Of a DNA stretch of 64,000 nucleotides, positions 7,002-16,372 are shown piece by piece. Under the pieces are notes generated by a model that was not told the origin of the DNA, did no database searches, and worked only from the letters and a program-made list of their open reading frames with translations. The translations under genes were made by a program, and so were the position numbers. This DNA is from Mesorhizobium sp. CAU 1732 (lineage in GTDB: Bacteria; Pseudomonadota; Alphaproteobacteria; Rhizobiales; Rhizobiaceae), in assembly GCF_039888675.1 (NCBI RefSeq), contig NZ_JBDQQR010000001.1, positions 186,001-250,000 of the forward strand, in the 5' to 3' direction. Numbering within the stretch: the first letter of the stretch is position 1; every line of letters starts with the position of its first letter.

Positions 7002-8295
7002 TAGCGTGCCCCATGAGATAGCGCCGCAGTTCCTCATCGACCTCCGCCAGCTTTAGCCGCGCCTCGAAACCATGGCGCAGCGAATAGAGCGTGTGCTTTG
7101 GGGTCTCCATCAGATCATTCTCGCGGAAATATTTGTTCACCGCCGCCGACAGATTGTCCCTGTCACGGTAGCGCGGAAAACCGTGGCGCGCCTGTTTCAT
7201 CGCGTCGAGCGAAACGCCCGCAAGCGGGATGCGGCGCAGCGACGACTTGGCCTTGAGTTCACGCACGGCGACAGGATCGCGGCCGCCAGCGGGACGGATG
7301 TCGATATAGGGGATTTCCGCATCGAGAACGATGCAATCGGGCGGCAGATTGACGATCTCCGACGGCCGCGCGCCGGTGTTGATCAACACCAAGACCGCAA
7401 GCCGGGCATCGTCATTGAGACCCGCGAGAGCGTCAGGCGCGAGGATTGTCTCGCGCAACCATTTTTCAGAGAAGGGCGGCCGGGTCGCATCGCCATCGTC
7501 TTCGAAGCGAAGGCCGCGAAACGGGTTCGGAACGGCCTCCCGCCCGATATGCGCCATGTACTCGCCGAAGAGCGCGCGCATGGTGTCCATGTCCTTATTG
7601 CCCGCCGACGGCGACAGGGGTTTGATCTCCGGCGATTCAGGGACTATCCGCGCCAGCCAGAAGGCATGAAACTTGAGAGCATGCGAACGCGTGATGCTCT
7701 CGATCGCAATGCGGTCGACGTCCGAAAATTCCTCCGCCATCGCCCGCTTGAAATTGGCGATCCCGCGTTGCTTGAGCTGACGCCATTTCAATCTCTGCCA
7801 TGGGGATTTCTTGGCGAGAGAGGCGCGTCGTATCACGGTTTGGAAAACCGAAAACGCCTCGTCGATCGTTGCGGTTTGGTCGCCGGCCGTGCCGAGGGCC
7901 GCATCGAACGTGGCGCGGTCGAAATGTCCGGCCGCAAGCGACAGGCGCCGGATGATCTCGTCGATGCTGGCGTCGTTAGCCAGGTCCAAGACAGGGCGAT
8001 AGTCGATCTTCATGGATCGCGCGCGGGCGACAGCACGCGCATGCGCATCTTGCGAAGGCTGGTCACCGCCCGCCGCCGTTGCCCAATAGCTATCGTCGGC
8101 TTGCTCCATTGCGTCACGCTTGGCGCGCGCTTCATCACGCGACTGCGTGTCGAGCGAGCGCCGAATCCACTCGGGATAGTCGGGATCATGCAAGCGTATA
8201 GCGGTCAGCGCGCGCGACGGAACGCGGCGCACATAGCGGAAGCCGCCGTCGGTGCGTTTCTGGAGGTGTCTATCGGCTCGATCGGCGCGGCGCAT
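6928..8295 (-). CDS. int: Tyrosine-type integrase
   Basis: A 455-residue site-specific recombinase. It has an N-terminal arm-binding region (GGFRYVRRVPSR), a core-binding domain near the middle and a C-terminal catalytic domain with the R-K-H-R-H-Y set: arginine in NTGARPSEIV (about 310), a lysine in ELKAKSSLRRIP, H/R in LYSLRHGF (about 407), the histidine of LMGHA (about 429) and the nucleophilic tyrosine in KYGYSDD (about 438). It would integrate and excise the element at the adjacent tRNA-Leu, 134 bases beyond its start. It is transcribed toward the element interior and converges with the early operon. No excisionase is recognised nearby. Confidence 0.93.
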   Translation of the reverse strand: MRRADRADRHLQKRTDGGFRYVRRVPSRALTAIRLHDPDYPEWIRRSLDTQSRDEARAKRDAMEQADDSYWATAAGGDQPSQDAHARAVARARSMKIDYRPVLDLANDASIDEIIRRLSLAAGHFDRATFDAALGTAGDQTATIDEAFSVFQTVIRRASLAKKSPWQRLKWRQLKQRGIANFKRAMAEEFSDVDRIAIESITRSHALKFHAFWLARIVPESPEIKPLSPSAGNKDMDTMRALFGEYMAHIGREAVPNPFRGLRFEDDGDATRPPFSEKWLRETILAPDALAGLNDDARLAVLVLINTGARPSEIVNLPPDCIVLDAEIPYIDIRPAGGRDPVAVRELKAKSSLRRIPLAGVSLDAMKQARHGFPRYRDRDNLSAAVNKYFRENDLMETPKHTLYSLRHGFEARLKLAEVDEELRRYLMGHAIKRPKYGYSDDLRWAYGAIEKVAL

Positions 8296-8428
8296 GGGGC
8301 GCTTTGTTGCCCGAAATGTTACCCGAAATCAAGCGACAACCGCAGCGCGCCGCCCGTCGGCTTTGGCTTAGGGTGCCGAAAAGTCGCATGTTTTCAAATG
8401 GATATGAGAAAATATCGATCAGGAAAAG

Positions 8429-8513
8429 TGGTGCCCAGGAGAGGACTCGAACCTCCACGCCTCGCGGCACACGGACCTGAACCGTGCGCGTCTACCAATT
8501 CCGCCACCTGGGC
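8429..8513 (-). tRNA. tRNA-Leu (CAG), attachment site of the element
   Basis: The minus strand folds into a class II tRNA of 85 bases including encoded CCA (8429-8431). The acceptor stem pairs GCCCAGG with CCTGGGC, the anticodon stem CACGG/CCGTG encloses loop TTCAGGT, giving anticodon CAG for leucine CUG codons, and GGTTCGAGT forms the T arm. The 3' end faces the integrase, so the attachment core is probably in the T-arm/acceptor half. The tRNA is intact, meaning integration restored the 3' end. Confidence 0.95.
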
Positions 8514-8641
8514 AAGTGACCGCATGACTGTTCCCGAAACGCGAAGGCTTCGAGTTCATGCTCGGTGCGCCGCCGATGTAAGCGGGCGCGCCGATGCTGT
8601 CAATGCGATTCTCGGCGATTTCGCCGAATGCGGCTGCTTCC

Positions 8642-9262
8642 TCAGTTTTCGAGGATGTCCTTGGACGCAACCGTCGAGTCGGCATTGAGCCGATAGACGA
8701 TCGGCACGCCGGTCCCGAGCTCGACCTTGATGACCTCTTCGCCGGTCAGGCCGTCGAGCGCCATGATCAGAGCCCGCAGCGAATTGCCGTGGGCGGCGAC
8801 GAGCACGGTCTCGCCGCGCAGCACGTGCGGCTGCACCTCATGCATGTAATAGGGCCACACGCGGGCGCCCGTATCGCGCAGGCTCTCGCCGGCAGGCGGC
8901 GGCACGTCGTAGGAGCGGCGCCAGACATGGACCTGCTCTTCGCCCCACTTGGCGCGCGCATCGTCCTTGTTGAGGCCCGACAGGTCGCCATAGTCGCGCT
9001 CGTTGAGCGCCTGGTCATGAATGGTCTTGAGATCGCTCTGGCCGACCGCGTCGAGGATGTGCTGGCAGGTGACTTCCGCGCGCGACAGGACCGAGGTGTA
9101 GGCGATGTCGAAGGTGAGCCCGCGCGCCTTGAGAAGCGCGCCGGCTTTCTTTGCCTCGGCATGGCCCTGTTCGGTCAGGGCGGGATCGCGCCAGCCCGTG
9201 AAGAGGTTCTTCAGGTTCCATTCGCTCTGGCCGTGGCGGACGAGGACCAGTGTTCCGGACAT
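8642..9262 (-). CDS. gpmA: 2,3-bisphosphoglycerate-dependent phosphoglycerate mutase
   Basis: A 206-residue glycolytic enzyme that interconverts 3- and 2-phosphoglycerate. The histidine-phosphatase signature [10 protein letters not shown] gives the phosphohistidine near residue 9, and the second histidine lies in [24 protein letters not shown] is the typical substrate loop. The short length (about 206 rather than 230-250) matches alphaproteobacterial dPGMs. ATG 9262 is preferred to the slightly longer start because AGGAGA lies right upstream. It follows dapB by 33 bases on the same strand, and the pair likely shares a transcript. Confidence 0.95.
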   Translation of the reverse strand: MSGTLVLVRHGQSEWNLKNLFTGWRDPALTEQGHAEAKKAGALLKARGLTFDIAYTSVLSRAEVTCQHILDAVGQSDLKTIHDQALNERDYGDLSGLNKDDARAKWGEEQVHVWRRSYDVPPPAGESLRDTGARVWPYYMHEVQPHVLRGETVLVAAHGNSLRALIMALDGLTGEEVIKVELGTGVPIVYRLNADSTVASKDILEN

Positions 9263-9295
9263 GGTAGTCTCCTGCATCGAGTGGGAAGTGGACAG

Positions 9296-10111
9296 TCAGG
9301 ACGTGCCGAGGCCCAGCACGTCTCGCATGGAATAGAGCCCGGGCTTGCGGCCATGGGCCCACAGCGCTGCCGTCACCGCGCCGCGCGCGAACAGCGAGCG
9401 ATCCTCGGCATGGTGCGACAGCACGATACGCTCTCCCGGTCCCGCGAAGATGACCGAATGGTCGCCGACGACGGAGCCCCCGCGCAGGGTCGCGAAGCCG
9501 ATCGATCCCGTTTCGCGTGGGCCCGTATGGCCGTCTCGTACGCGCACGCTGTTGTCGGAAAGCGCGATCTCGCGGCCCTCGGCTGCGGCTTCGCCCAGCA
9601 GCAGCGCCGTGCCCGAAGGCGCATCCACCTTGTGGCGATGATGCATCTCGAGCACCTCGATGTCGAAATCTCTTGCCGCCAAGGCGCGCGCCGCCTGTTC
9701 GACCAGCACGCCGAGCAGATTGACGCCGAGGCTCATATTGCCCGACTTGACGATCGTGGCGTGGCGCGCGGCGGCTTCGATCCTGGCATCGTCCTCCGGC
9801 GAGCAGCCGGTGGTGCCGATGATATGGGCGATACGGGCCTGCGCGGCATAGCCCGCGAAGGCGACCGTCGCGGCCGGAACGGTGAAGTCGAGCACGCCAT
9901 CGGCCTTGGCGAAGGCCGGCAACGGGTCGTCGGAAATCGTGACGCCGCACGTGCCGACGCCCGCAAGCTCGCCGGCGTCCCGTCCGATCAACGGCGAACC
10001 TTCCCGCTCCACGGCGCCGACGAGCGTCGCGCCGTCCGCGTCATGGATGGCGCGGATCAGCGTCTGGCCCATGCGGCCGCCGGCACCCACCACAACGAGA
10101 CCCATGGTCAT
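9296..10111 (-). CDS. dapB: 4-hydroxy-tetrahydrodipicolinate reductase
   Basis: A 271-residue DapB that reduces 4-hydroxy-tetrahydrodipicolinate with NAD(P)H in lysine and diaminopimelate synthesis. The N-terminal Rossmann motif is [10 protein letters not shown], the nucleotide loop IGTTGCS follows, and the substrate/catalytic block is [15 protein letters not shown], containing the catalytic histidine and lysine. All key residues are present. AAAGGA precedes the ATG at 10111; two residues in, MGLVVVG is an alternative start. The start overlaps the stop of the ABC exporter gene by four bases, implying translational coupling. Confidence 0.96.
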   Translation of the reverse strand: MTMGLVVVGAGGRMGQTLIRAIHDADGATLVGAVEREGSPLIGRDAGELAGVGTCGVTISDDPLPAFAKADGVLDFTVPAATVAFAGYAAQARIAHIIGTTGCSPEDDARIEAAARHATIVKSGNMSLGVNLLGVLVEQAARALAARDFDIEVLEMHHRHKVDAPSGTALLLGEAAAEGREIALSDNSVRVRDGHTGPRETGSIGFATLRGGSVVGDHSVIFAGPGERIVLSHHAEDRSLFARGAVTAALWAHGRKPGLYSMRDVLGLGTS

Positions 10112-12027
10112 CGCCCAAGTCCTTTCGAAGGCTGGTTCAGTTCGCTTGCAGATGCCGGATCCGATGTATCGATTGCCGCGCGGCGTTCGTCCTGCATGCG
10201 ATGGAAGCGCGCATAGACGCCGGATGCGCTGTCGAGAAGCGCTGCGTGCGTGCCTTCCTCGATCACGCGCCCCTCTTCCATGACCACGATCTGGTCGGCG
10301 TTGACGATGGTGGACAGCCGGTGCGCGATGACGATCGTGGTGCGATCCTTCATGATCGTTTCCAGCGCCTGCTGGACCCGCGCTTCGGATTCGGTGTCGA
10401 GCGCCGAAGTCGCCTCGTCGAGGAGCAGGATGGGCGCGTTGCGCACGATCGCACGCGCGATCGACAGCCGCTGACGCTGGCCGCCCGACAGCGTGATTCC
10501 GTTTTCACCGACCAGCGTGTCGTAGCCCGCCGGCATCTGCCGGATGAACTCCTCGGCATGCGCCAGACGGGCCGCGTTCTCGATCTCGGCATCCGTCGCA
10601 TCGGGCCGCCCATAGCGGATGTTGTCGCGCACGGACCCTTCGAACAGATAGGGATGCTGCGAGACATAGGCGATGTGCTGGCGCAACGAAGCCTTGGTAA
10701 CGCCGGCGATGTCGTGGCCGTCGATCAGGATCGTGCCGGAATGCAGGTCGTAGAAGCGCTGGATCAACGCCACGACGGTCGATTTTCCCGCGCCGGAGCT
10801 GCCGACGAACGCGGTGGTCTGTCCCGCCTTCGCACGGAAGCTGACGTCGCGCAGGACCGGCATTTCCGCGTTGTAACCGAAGGTGACGTGCTCGAACCGG
10901 ATTTCCCCGCGATCGACCTCGAGAACGGTCGCGCCGTCGCTGTCGCGCTGTCGCGGTTCACGGTCGAGCAGTTCGTAGATCATGCGGGCATTGACCAGCG
11001 AGCGCTCGAGGTTGACCTGAACGCGGGCAAGCTTGCGGGCCGGGTCGTAGGCGAGAAGCAGCGCGGTGATGAAACCGAAGACCGAGCCGGGCGGCGTGCC
11101 GTCGGCAGAGGTGCGATAGGCGGCGTAGGCGATGACGCCCGCGATCGCGAAACCGGCGAGGATTTCGGAAATCGGCGTCACGCGCTCGGAGACCTTGGCG
11201 ATCTTGTTGGCGCGTTGCTCGGCCTCGGCGATGACGCCCGCCATTTTCGCGGAGAGCTGCTCCTCCATCGTGAACGCCTTGACCACGGCGATGCCCTGCG
11301 TGGTTTCCTGCATGGCGCCGACGAGCCTTGCGTTCACCTCGACGGCCTGCCGCGCGACGCTGCGCAGCCGGCGCATGATGCGGTTCACGGCGAAGATCAG
11401 CGGCGGCCCGATCATCAGCGCGATCAGCGACAGGACCGGATCGAGCGCGATCATCGCGACAAGGAGCGCGACGAGCAGCACGGCGTCGCCCGCGATCGAC
11501 TTCAGCGTCATGCCCAGCATGTCGCGCACGCCGAGCACGTTTTCGTTGATCTGGGCTGCGAGACGGCCGGACCGCTGGTCGGTATAGAAGTCGAGGCCGA
11601 GCTTCATCAAATGGTCGAAGATGCGCTTCTGATAGCGCGCGACCAGATTGTTGCCGATCCGTGCCAGCAGAACGGCCTGCCCATAGGTGGCAAGCCCGCG
11701 GGCGACAAAGACAACCGCGATGCCGCCAGCAATGTAGGGCACCAGATCGAAGTTCTCCTTGTAGAAGACATCGTCGATCAGTGGCCGCATCACCCACGGG
11801 ATGAAGGCCGTCGCTCCGGCGGTGATCATCAGGCACAGGATCGCCAGCACGTAGAGCGTGACATAGTCGCGGGCATTCTCCGACAGAATGCGCCTGAGGA
11901 CGGGAATGATCTCGCCGCGCGCTCCACCTGTTTTCCGCTTGCTTGCGTCTAACGCCAACCTGCTCAATCCCTGGCCGATCTTTTGCGGTTGGCTATGCCC
12001 TCTCGCGGCGCGGGGTGCAATCGCCAA
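10108..12027 (-). CDS. MsbA-like ABC exporter (fused membrane and ATPase domains)
   Basis: A 639-residue half-transporter. After a polar N-terminal tail come six transmembrane helices (about residues 55-350) of ABC transporter type I, then the ATPase domain with Walker [10 protein letters not shown], signature [10 protein letters not shown], Walker [13 protein letters not shown] and the H-loop histidine in IVIAHRLST. It would work as a homodimer flipping lipids, lipid A precursors or drugs; the substrate cannot be told from sequence. The N-terminal 30 residues are arginine-rich and may be over-extended, since a start further in is possible. It is coupled to dapB downstream and follows glk by 12 bases. 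Confidence 0.92.
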   Translation of the reverse strand: MAIAPRAARGHSQPQKIGQGLSRLALDASKRKTGGARGEIIPVLRRILSENARDYVTLYVLAILCLMITAGATAFIPWVMRPLIDDVFYKENFDLVPYIAGGIAVVFVARGLATYGQAVLLARIGNNLVARYQKRIFDHLMKLGLDFYTDQRSGRLAAQINENVLGVRDMLGMTLKSIAGDAVLLVALLVAMIALDPVLSLIALMIGPPLIFAVNRIMRRLRSVARQAVEVNARLVGAMQETTQGIAVVKAFTMEEQLSAKMAGVIAEAEQRANKIAKVSERVTPISEILAGFAIAGVIAYAAYRTSADGTPPGSVFGFITALLLAYDPARKLARVQVNLERSLVNARMIYELLDREPRQRDSDGATVLEVDRGEIRFEHVTFGYNAEMPVLRDVSFRAKAGQTTAFVGSSGAGKSTVVALIQRFYDLHSGTILIDGHDIAGVTKASLRQHIAYVSQHPYLFEGSVRDNIRYGRPDATDAEIENAARLAHAEEFIRQMPAGYDTLVGENGITLSGGQRQRLSIARAIVRNAPILLLDEATSALDTESEARVQQALETIMKDRTTIVIAHRLSTIVNADQIVVMEEGRVIEEGTHAALLDSASGVYARFHRMQDERRAAIDTSDPASASELNQPSKGLGR

Positions 12028-12039
12028 ATGGGAATACGA

Positions 12040-13068
12040 TCAGCCCTTCACCCAACGGCGACCATCGGTCTCGACTCCGAAGAGTGCGGGCGTACGGGCG
12101 TAGGCGGCCAGCCCAGTCAAGGCGGCAAGCGGATGGGTGATGACGTAGACCGGCATCTGCTGCATCAGCTCGCCATGCGGCGCCTTGTCCTCGAAGGCCT
12201 CCCGAAACAGCCCGTTCTTGAGTGCCGGAATGATCTTCTGCGCGATGCCGCCGGTGAGGAACACCCCGCCACGGCTCATGAAGACAAGCGCCAGATCGCC
12301 CGCAAGCCGCCCGAGGCATGTAACGAAGATGTCGAGCGCTTCCTGCGCCATGGCATCGCTTTGGGCGAGTGCCGCGCTTGTGATCTCTGCTGGCGTCGTG
12401 AAGCTTGTGGGCCTGCCATCGGCGGCCGCGACGGCGCGATAGAGGTTCACCAGCCCACGACCGCACAGCATCTGTTCGGCCGATACGCGCCCTTCGATGC
12501 GCTCGATATGCGGAAAGACGGCGAGGTCGCGTTCCGTGCGCGGTCCGATATCGACATGTCCGCCTTCGCCGGGAACCGGGATCCAGGTGTGCCGCGAATG
12601 GACGAGGCCTGCGACCCCAAGGCCCGTTCCCGGCCCGAGCACGACGCGTCCGGCCGTCGGTTCGGGCTCGCCGCCGCCGATTTTTTCCAGATGTTCCGGG
12701 CCGAGCGCCACGACGGCGAGGGCCTGCGCCTCGAAATCGTTGAGCACGACGACCTCTTCGAGACCCAGCGTCTCGAACATCTGCCTGGGCTTCACCACCC
12801 AGTTGCAGTTGGTCAGCTCGATCTCGTCGCCGTCGACCGGGCCTGCAACGGCGAGGACCGTCGACAGCGGCATCACGGACGTCTTGTCCAGGATCGCCGT
12901 CTGGATGGCCTCGTCGATCGTCGCGAAGTCGGCCGTCTGGACGATGGGAAATTCTTTCGGCTCCGCATAGGCGTCGACCAGGATCGCGAAGCGCGCGTTG
13001 GTGCCGCCGATATCGCCGATCAGCACCGGGAATCGCAGGATAGTCGTGTCGTCGGTCTGGGCTGGCAT
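12040..13068 (-). CDS. glk: Glucokinase
   Basis: A 342-residue glucokinase of the Glk/ASKHA family that phosphorylates glucose with ATP. The phosphate-binding motif [11 protein letters not shown] is at the N terminus, [10 protein letters not shown] and NCNWVV follow, VLNDFEAQA holds the catalytic aspartate, and [12 protein letters not shown] and [12 protein letters not shown] are the sugar-binding region. The start at 13068 (MPAQTDD) is used; an extended start at 13125 overlaps the preceding spacer without benefit. It lies 31 bases after mgsA, so the sugar-entry step and the methylglyoxal bypass enzyme are probably cotranscribed. Confidence 0.94.
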   Translation of the reverse strand: MPAQTDDTTILRFPVLIGDIGGTNARFAILVDAYAEPKEFPIVQTADFATIDEAIQTAILDKTSVMPLSTVLAVAGPVDGDEIELTNCNWVVKPRQMFETLGLEEVVVLNDFEAQALAVVALGPEHLEKIGGGEPEPTAGRVVLGPGTGLGVAGLVHSRHTWIPVPGEGGHVDIGPRTERDLAVFPHIERIEGRVSAEQMLCGRGLVNLYRAVAAADGRPTSFTTPAEITSAALAQSDAMAQEALDIFVTCLGRLAGDLALVFMSRGGVFLTGGIAQKIIPALKNGLFREAFEDKAPHGELMQQMPVYVITHPLAALTGLAAYARTPALFGVETDGRRWVKG

Positions 13069-13099
13069 GGAAGCGCGTGGTCCCGTTCTGTCCGTGTCG

Positions 13100-13495
13100 T
13101 CAGTTGCGCGCGCTCGGCGCCTCATGGGCCGCCAGGATCATCTCCGCCGTCGCGACGTTGAGCGCGATGGGGATATCATAGACGATGGCGAGCCGCATCA
13201 AGGCCTTCACATCGACGTCATGGGGCATGGGGGTCAGCGGATCAACAAGGAAGATCACCGCATCGACCGCCGCCTCGGCGATCAACGCGCCGATCTGCTG
13301 GTCGCCGCCAAGCGGGCCGCTCTTGAGCCGCCGCACGCTGAGCGCGGGGTTGGCCTCCGCGATCCGGGCGCCGGTCGTGCCCGTCGCCACGATGTCGCAT
13401 CCGGCAAGAAAGCCGGCATGCGCAGCGCAGAAGGCGACGAGGTCGTCCTTCTTCTGGTCATGGGCGATCAAGGCGAGGCGAAGTTTGTCGGGCAA
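13100..13495 (-). CDS. mgsA: Methylglyoxal synthase
   Basis: A 131-residue MgsA, which converts dihydroxyacetone phosphate to methylglyoxal and phosphate, relieving sugar-phosphate stress. The N-terminal ALIAHDQKK has the conserved histidine, ATGTTG binds phosphate, and [11 protein letters not shown] plus [20 protein letters not shown] are the catalytic stretches with both active aspartates. The only workable start is TTG at 13495, because an in-frame TAA lies a few codons upstream; no strong ribosome site is visible. It is first in a run with glk and the ABC exporter. Confidence 0.95.
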   Translation of the reverse strand: MPDKLRLALIAHDQKKDDLVAFCAAHAGFLAGCDIVATGTTGARIAEANPALSVRRLKSGPLGGDQQIGALIAEAAVDAVIFLVDPLTPMPHDVDVKALMRLAIVYDIPIALNVATAEMILAAHEAPSARN

Positions 13496-13614
13496 AGTCG
13501 CAAACCGCTTGGTGAGTTAAATCGGTTTAAGGCTGCGCGGCTCCGGGTGTCAAGAAGGACCCTTCTATCAGTCGATTGCCATCAACTCGGCACTGTTGCG
13601 GATGGCTTCGCAAA

Positions 13615-13642
13615 GTAATACATGCATGATGCACGGTATTAC
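13615..13642. promoter_or_regulatory. Dyad operator of the VapBC pair
   Basis: Outer arms GTAATAC and GTATTAC enclose an inner perfect palindrome TGCAT-G-ATGCA, a 28-base nested dyad 13 bases before the antitoxin start. AbrB/MazE-type antitoxins bind such dyads with their toxin to repress the operon. Confidence 0.6.
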
Positions 13643-13655
13643 CAGAGGTTCGATG

Positions 13656-13889
13656 ATGAGCACCACAGTCACGGTAAAGGGTCAGGTGACGATCCCGAAG
13701 CCCGTACGCGATCTCCTCGGTATCGGACCTGGCAGCAAGGTCGATTTCCGGCGCACGGCGGATGGCAGCGTGATCCTGTCCCGCGCTGACGATACTCGCC
13801 CCGCGAGCCGGTTCGAGCGACTGCGCGGCCAGGCGGGCGAGGGTCTCGACACCGACGCCATCATGGCGCTCACGCGCGGCGACGCGTGA
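13656..13889 (+). CDS. vapB: VapB-type antitoxin, AbrB/MazE fold
   Basis: A 77-residue antitoxin. The N-terminal swapped-hairpin DNA-binding domain is STTVTVKGQVTIPKPVRD followed by LGIGPGSKVDF; the C-terminal half (SRFERLRGQAGEGLD) is the flexible part that wraps around the toxin. It neutralises the VapC ribonuclease and autoregulates through the dyad just upstream. AGAGG lies seven bases before the ATG at 13656, with ATG 13653 as a near alternative. Its end overlaps the toxin start by four bases (GTGA), the usual coupling in these pairs. Confidence 0.88.
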   Translation: MSTTVTVKGQVTIPKPVRDLLGIGPGSKVDFRRTADGSVILSRADDTRPASRFERLRGQAGEGLDTDAIMALTRGDA

Positions 13890-14290
13890 CCCTCGTCGAC
13901 AGCAACGTCCTGCTCGATCTGGTCACAAACGATCCGCGCTGGGCGGACTGGTCGATCGCGCAATTGGAGGGTGCAGCCCTTCGGGGTCCGCTGGTCATCA
14001 ACGATGTCGTCTATGCCGAACTCGCCGTTCGCTACGAGCGGATCGAGGCCCTGGAGGCATTCATTTCCGCGGCGTCCCTGCGCGTCGAGGCAATCCCGCG
14101 CGCTGCGCTTTTCCTCGCCGGAAAGGTGTTCACCCAGTATCGAAGAGCGGGTGGCACGCGAACCGGCGTTCTCCCCGATTTCTTCATCGGAGCACATGCC
14201 GCAATTGAAAAGCTACCTCTCCTGACCCGGGATGTCGGTCGATATCGAGCCTATTTTCCCACGGTCGAACTGATTACGCCTGATGCCTGA
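13886..14290 (+). CDS. vapC: VapC-type PIN-domain toxin
   Basis: A 134-residue PIN nuclease starting at GTG 13886. The acidic metal site is visible: D in LVDSNVLLDL at the N terminus, E in VVYAELAVRYE, and D in VLPDFFIGAHA with a further aspartate in LLTRDVGRYR. VapC proteins cut tRNA or rRNA when the antitoxin is degraded. All catalytic residues are intact, so it should be active. It ends 15 bases from the convergent mepA gene. Base composition is like the surroundings, but the pair sits alone in a core region, as acquired TA modules often do. Confidence 0.9.
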   Translation: MTLVDSNVLLDLVTNDPRWADWSIAQLEGAALRGPLVINDVVYAELAVRYERIEALEAFISAASLRVEAIPRAALFLAGKVFTQYRRAGGTRTGVLPDFFIGAHAAIEKLPLLTRDVGRYRAYFPTVELITPDA

Positions 14291-14305
14291 CCCTGCCTGT
14301 GGCTC

Positions 14306-15334
14306 TCACTCGTAAGGGCGCGGCTGGGGCAGGGGGATGGAGATATCGGGGGTCGGCGCATAGGCGTTGGCCGTGAAGGGAACCGCGCCTGATGCCGCGA
14401 TCGTGGGAGCGCTTCCTCGGCCCGCGACCGTCACCGCCGCTTCGGACGCGGGCGCGGGCGCGTTGGCAACCTCGAGACATGCCTTCGGCAGATCGGAGAT
14501 CCGCATCACATCGCGGGCGCGGGGCTTCGCAGGCCCGGTTGCCGGCCGCCAGGGTTCCTCGGTGAACCACCAGGCGAGCGACTGGTCGCAGCCATCGGCC
14601 TTCGGCGTCGCTTCCTGACCACGGCAGCCGGGCGAACCGGCGGGACACCCGATCCGGATGTGGAAGTGTGAATCGTGCCCCCAGAACGGGCGCACCTTCG
14701 ACAGCCACGAGCGGTCGCCGGAGACCGTGTCGCAGAGCTTCTTCTTGATACCGGGATGGACCAGAAGGCGCTCCACGTTCGGATAGTTCGCGGCGCGCTT
14801 CAGGATCGCCGCGTGGGCCGGCGTCCATTTGCGATCATCGACGTAGAGCGAATCGGGCGCGAGCATCGACACGAAGTCCATCTGCTCGCGCTCGGCCACC
14901 GACAGCCTGCGCTGCGGCATCGGCACCAACCAGATGTCGGCGTCGAGGCCGATCTGATGCGAGGCATGGCCCGACAGCATCGGCCCGCCGCGCGGTTGAG
15001 AAATGTCGCCGACGAGCAGGCCCGGCCAGCCATCCTGTGCGGCCTCGCGCGAAAAACGCTCGAGCAGCGTGATCATCTCCGGATGGCCCCAGCGCCGGTT
15101 GCGCGAGAGCCGCATCGCCTGCCAGTTGGGACCGTCGGTCGCGATCGCCATACCGCCGGCGAAACAGCCCTTCGAATAAAAGCCGTAGGAGGCGGGCTGC
15201 GTGGCGGCGGGCAGGGGCGTCGCACCGAACACGTCCTTGGCCAGCGGATCGGCTGATGCCGGCATCGCGCCAAGCATAGTCGCCAGGGCGGCCATGCCAA
15301 GCACGGCGCGTCGGATGTTCGTCAGGATCGCCAA
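14306..15334 (-). CDS. mepA: Penicillin-insensitive murein DD-endopeptidase
   Basis: A 342-residue periplasmic LAS-type metallopeptidase that cuts D-Ala-meso-DAP crosslinks in peptidoglycan. A signal peptide (AVLGMAALATMLGAMPASA) starts the protein. Zinc motifs include GHASHQIGLDADIW (H and D ligands) and WGHDSHFHIRI near the middle; three cysteine pairs typical of MepA are present (KGCFAGG, CPAGSPGC, DGCDQ). The TTG at 15334 is chosen because GGAGG lies nine bases upstream and it places the signal peptide at the N terminus; the longer ATG at 15409 adds 25 residues. The C-terminal 70 residues are proline/alanine-rich. Confidence 0.9.
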   Translation of the reverse strand: MAILTNIRRAVLGMAALATMLGAMPASADPLAKDVFGATPLPAATQPASYGFYSKGCFAGGMAIATDGPNWQAMRLSRNRRWGHPEMITLLERFSREAAQDGWPGLLVGDISQPRGGPMLSGHASHQIGLDADIWLVPMPQRRLSVAEREQMDFVSMLAPDSLYVDDRKWTPAHAAILKRAANYPNVERLLVHPGIKKKLCDTVSGDRSWLSKVRPFWGHDSHFHIRIGCPAGSPGCRGQEATPKADGCDQSLAWWFTEEPWRPATGPAKPRARDVMRISDLPKACLEVANAPAPASEAAVTVAGRGSAPTIAASGAVPFTANAYAPTPDISIPLPQPRPYE

Positions 15335-15451
15335 TCTCGTTGCCTCCGATGCCGGATCTGCGCCCCCACGCGGCGCGGAGCATGGACCAGCCATGGTAAA
15401 CCGAATCATAACATTCGCGACGTGGCTTTTCGACGGCGCACCGTACGGCGA

Positions 15452-16372
15452 TCAGCCGCGCCAGCGCCCGGTGCCCCAGAGATCGCCGAGTGCCGCCCGG
15501 TAGTCGGGGAACCGGAATCGGTAGCCCGCGGCCCTCAGGCGGGCATTCGAGACGCGCTTGTTCTCGCCGTAGAAGGATCGCGCCATGGGCGTCATCTCGG
15601 CCTCGTCGAAGGCGATCGTGGGCGGTGGCGCGGCGCACATGAGCGACGCCGCATAGGCGACGACGTCCTGCGGCGGGGCGGGTTCGTCGTCGGTGACGTT
15701 GAAGATACCGCCTGATTCGGATGCGGCGAGCAGCATCGCTGCGCCGGCGATGTCCCCGACATGGATGCGGTTGAAAACCTGCCCCGGCTTGATGATCCGC
15801 TTCGCGGTCCCGCTTGCGAGGTTCACGAGCCCGTTTCGGCCGGGACCGTAGATGCCGGAGAGCCGCAGGATCGCGACGGGCAGGCCGGTCTGCTTGCCAA
15901 GCGCCAGCCACTCGTTTTCCGCCTCCAGCCGCATCTGCGACCGGCGCGACGTGGGGTTGCACGCTGAGTCCTCATCAATCCACGCGCCGTCATGATCGCC
16001 ATAGACCCCGACGGTCGAGAGGTAGCCGACCCAGCGCAGCGCGGGCATGGAACGCGCGATCGTATCGCGCGCGACCGCCAGAACCGGATCGACCGATGCA
16101 CGTGGCTGTGAAGAATCGGCGCCTTCACCACGCATTCCGTGATCCGGGGCGATCGAAATGACCAGATGGGTCGTCTCGTGCAAGGCATCCGCGATCTCCG
16201 GCGACAGCGACGTCCCGTCGAACAGGAGCGGCGTGACGCCTGCGGCGCCGAGCGCTTTTGCCTTTTCCGGCGACCGCGTCGTGCCGGCAGCCATGCCGCC
16301 CGCTTCGATGGCTTCGCGTGCGATGGCAAGGCCGGAATAGCCCGCGCCGAAGATGAAGAATCGGCTTGTCAC
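15452..16372 (-). CDS. NAD-dependent epimerase/reductase-like protein (SDR)
   Basis: A 306-residue extended SDR similar to YeeZ-type proteins. The Rossmann motif is [13 protein letters not shown], a nucleotide loop VISIAPDHG follows, and LSTVGVYGD resembles the catalytic S/YxxxK region without a clear Yxxx[14 protein letters not shown] and [10 protein letters not shown] match sugar-nucleotide epimerase landmarks. Substrate unknown. Its start overlaps the end of queG by four bases, so it is the last gene of a gst-queG-SDR operon. Confidence 0.8.
   Translation of the reverse strand: MTSRFFIFGAGYSGLAIAREAIEAGGMAAGTTRSPEKAKALGAAGVTPLLFDGTSLSPEIADALHETTHLVISIAPDHGMRGEGADSSQPRASVDPVLAVARDTIARSMPALRWVGYLSTVGVYGDHDGAWIDEDSACNPTSRRSQMRLEAENEWLALGKQTGLPVAILRLSGIYGPGRNGLVNLASGTAKRIIKPGQVFNRIHVGDIAGAAMLLAASESGGIFNVTDDEPAPPQDVVAYAASLMCAAPPPTIAFDEAEMTPMARSFYGENKRVSNARLRAAGYRFRFPDYRAALGDLWGTGRWRG

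Larger units (their letters stand above)
1..8470. mobile_element. Right end of an integrated element at tRNA-Leu
   Basis: This stretch carries a tyrosine integrase whose gene ends the element next to a tRNA-Leu gene, an S24 repressor with a divergent Cro-like gene and shared operators, and replication genes (primase fragment, DnaN, SSB). The tRNA 3' end points into the element, which is the usual attachment geometry. Everything right of the tRNA looks like core chromosome. No capsid, terminase, tail or conjugation gene is visible, so this could be a prophage early region, a satellite or an integrative plasmid-like island. The left boundary and the second attachment copy lie outside the window; the exact crossover within the tRNA 3' half is inferred. 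Confidence 0.8.

Noticed and set aside
7072..8688. Long plus-strand frame (538 codons) opposite the integrase
   Set aside because: It is antisense to the integrase and crosses the tRNA-Leu; composition is that of a GC-rich shadow frame with no recognised domain.
10201..11952. 583-codon plus-strand frame opposite the ABC exporter
   Set aside because: Entirely antisense to a convincing gene; rich in D, R and H as expected from the reverse frame.
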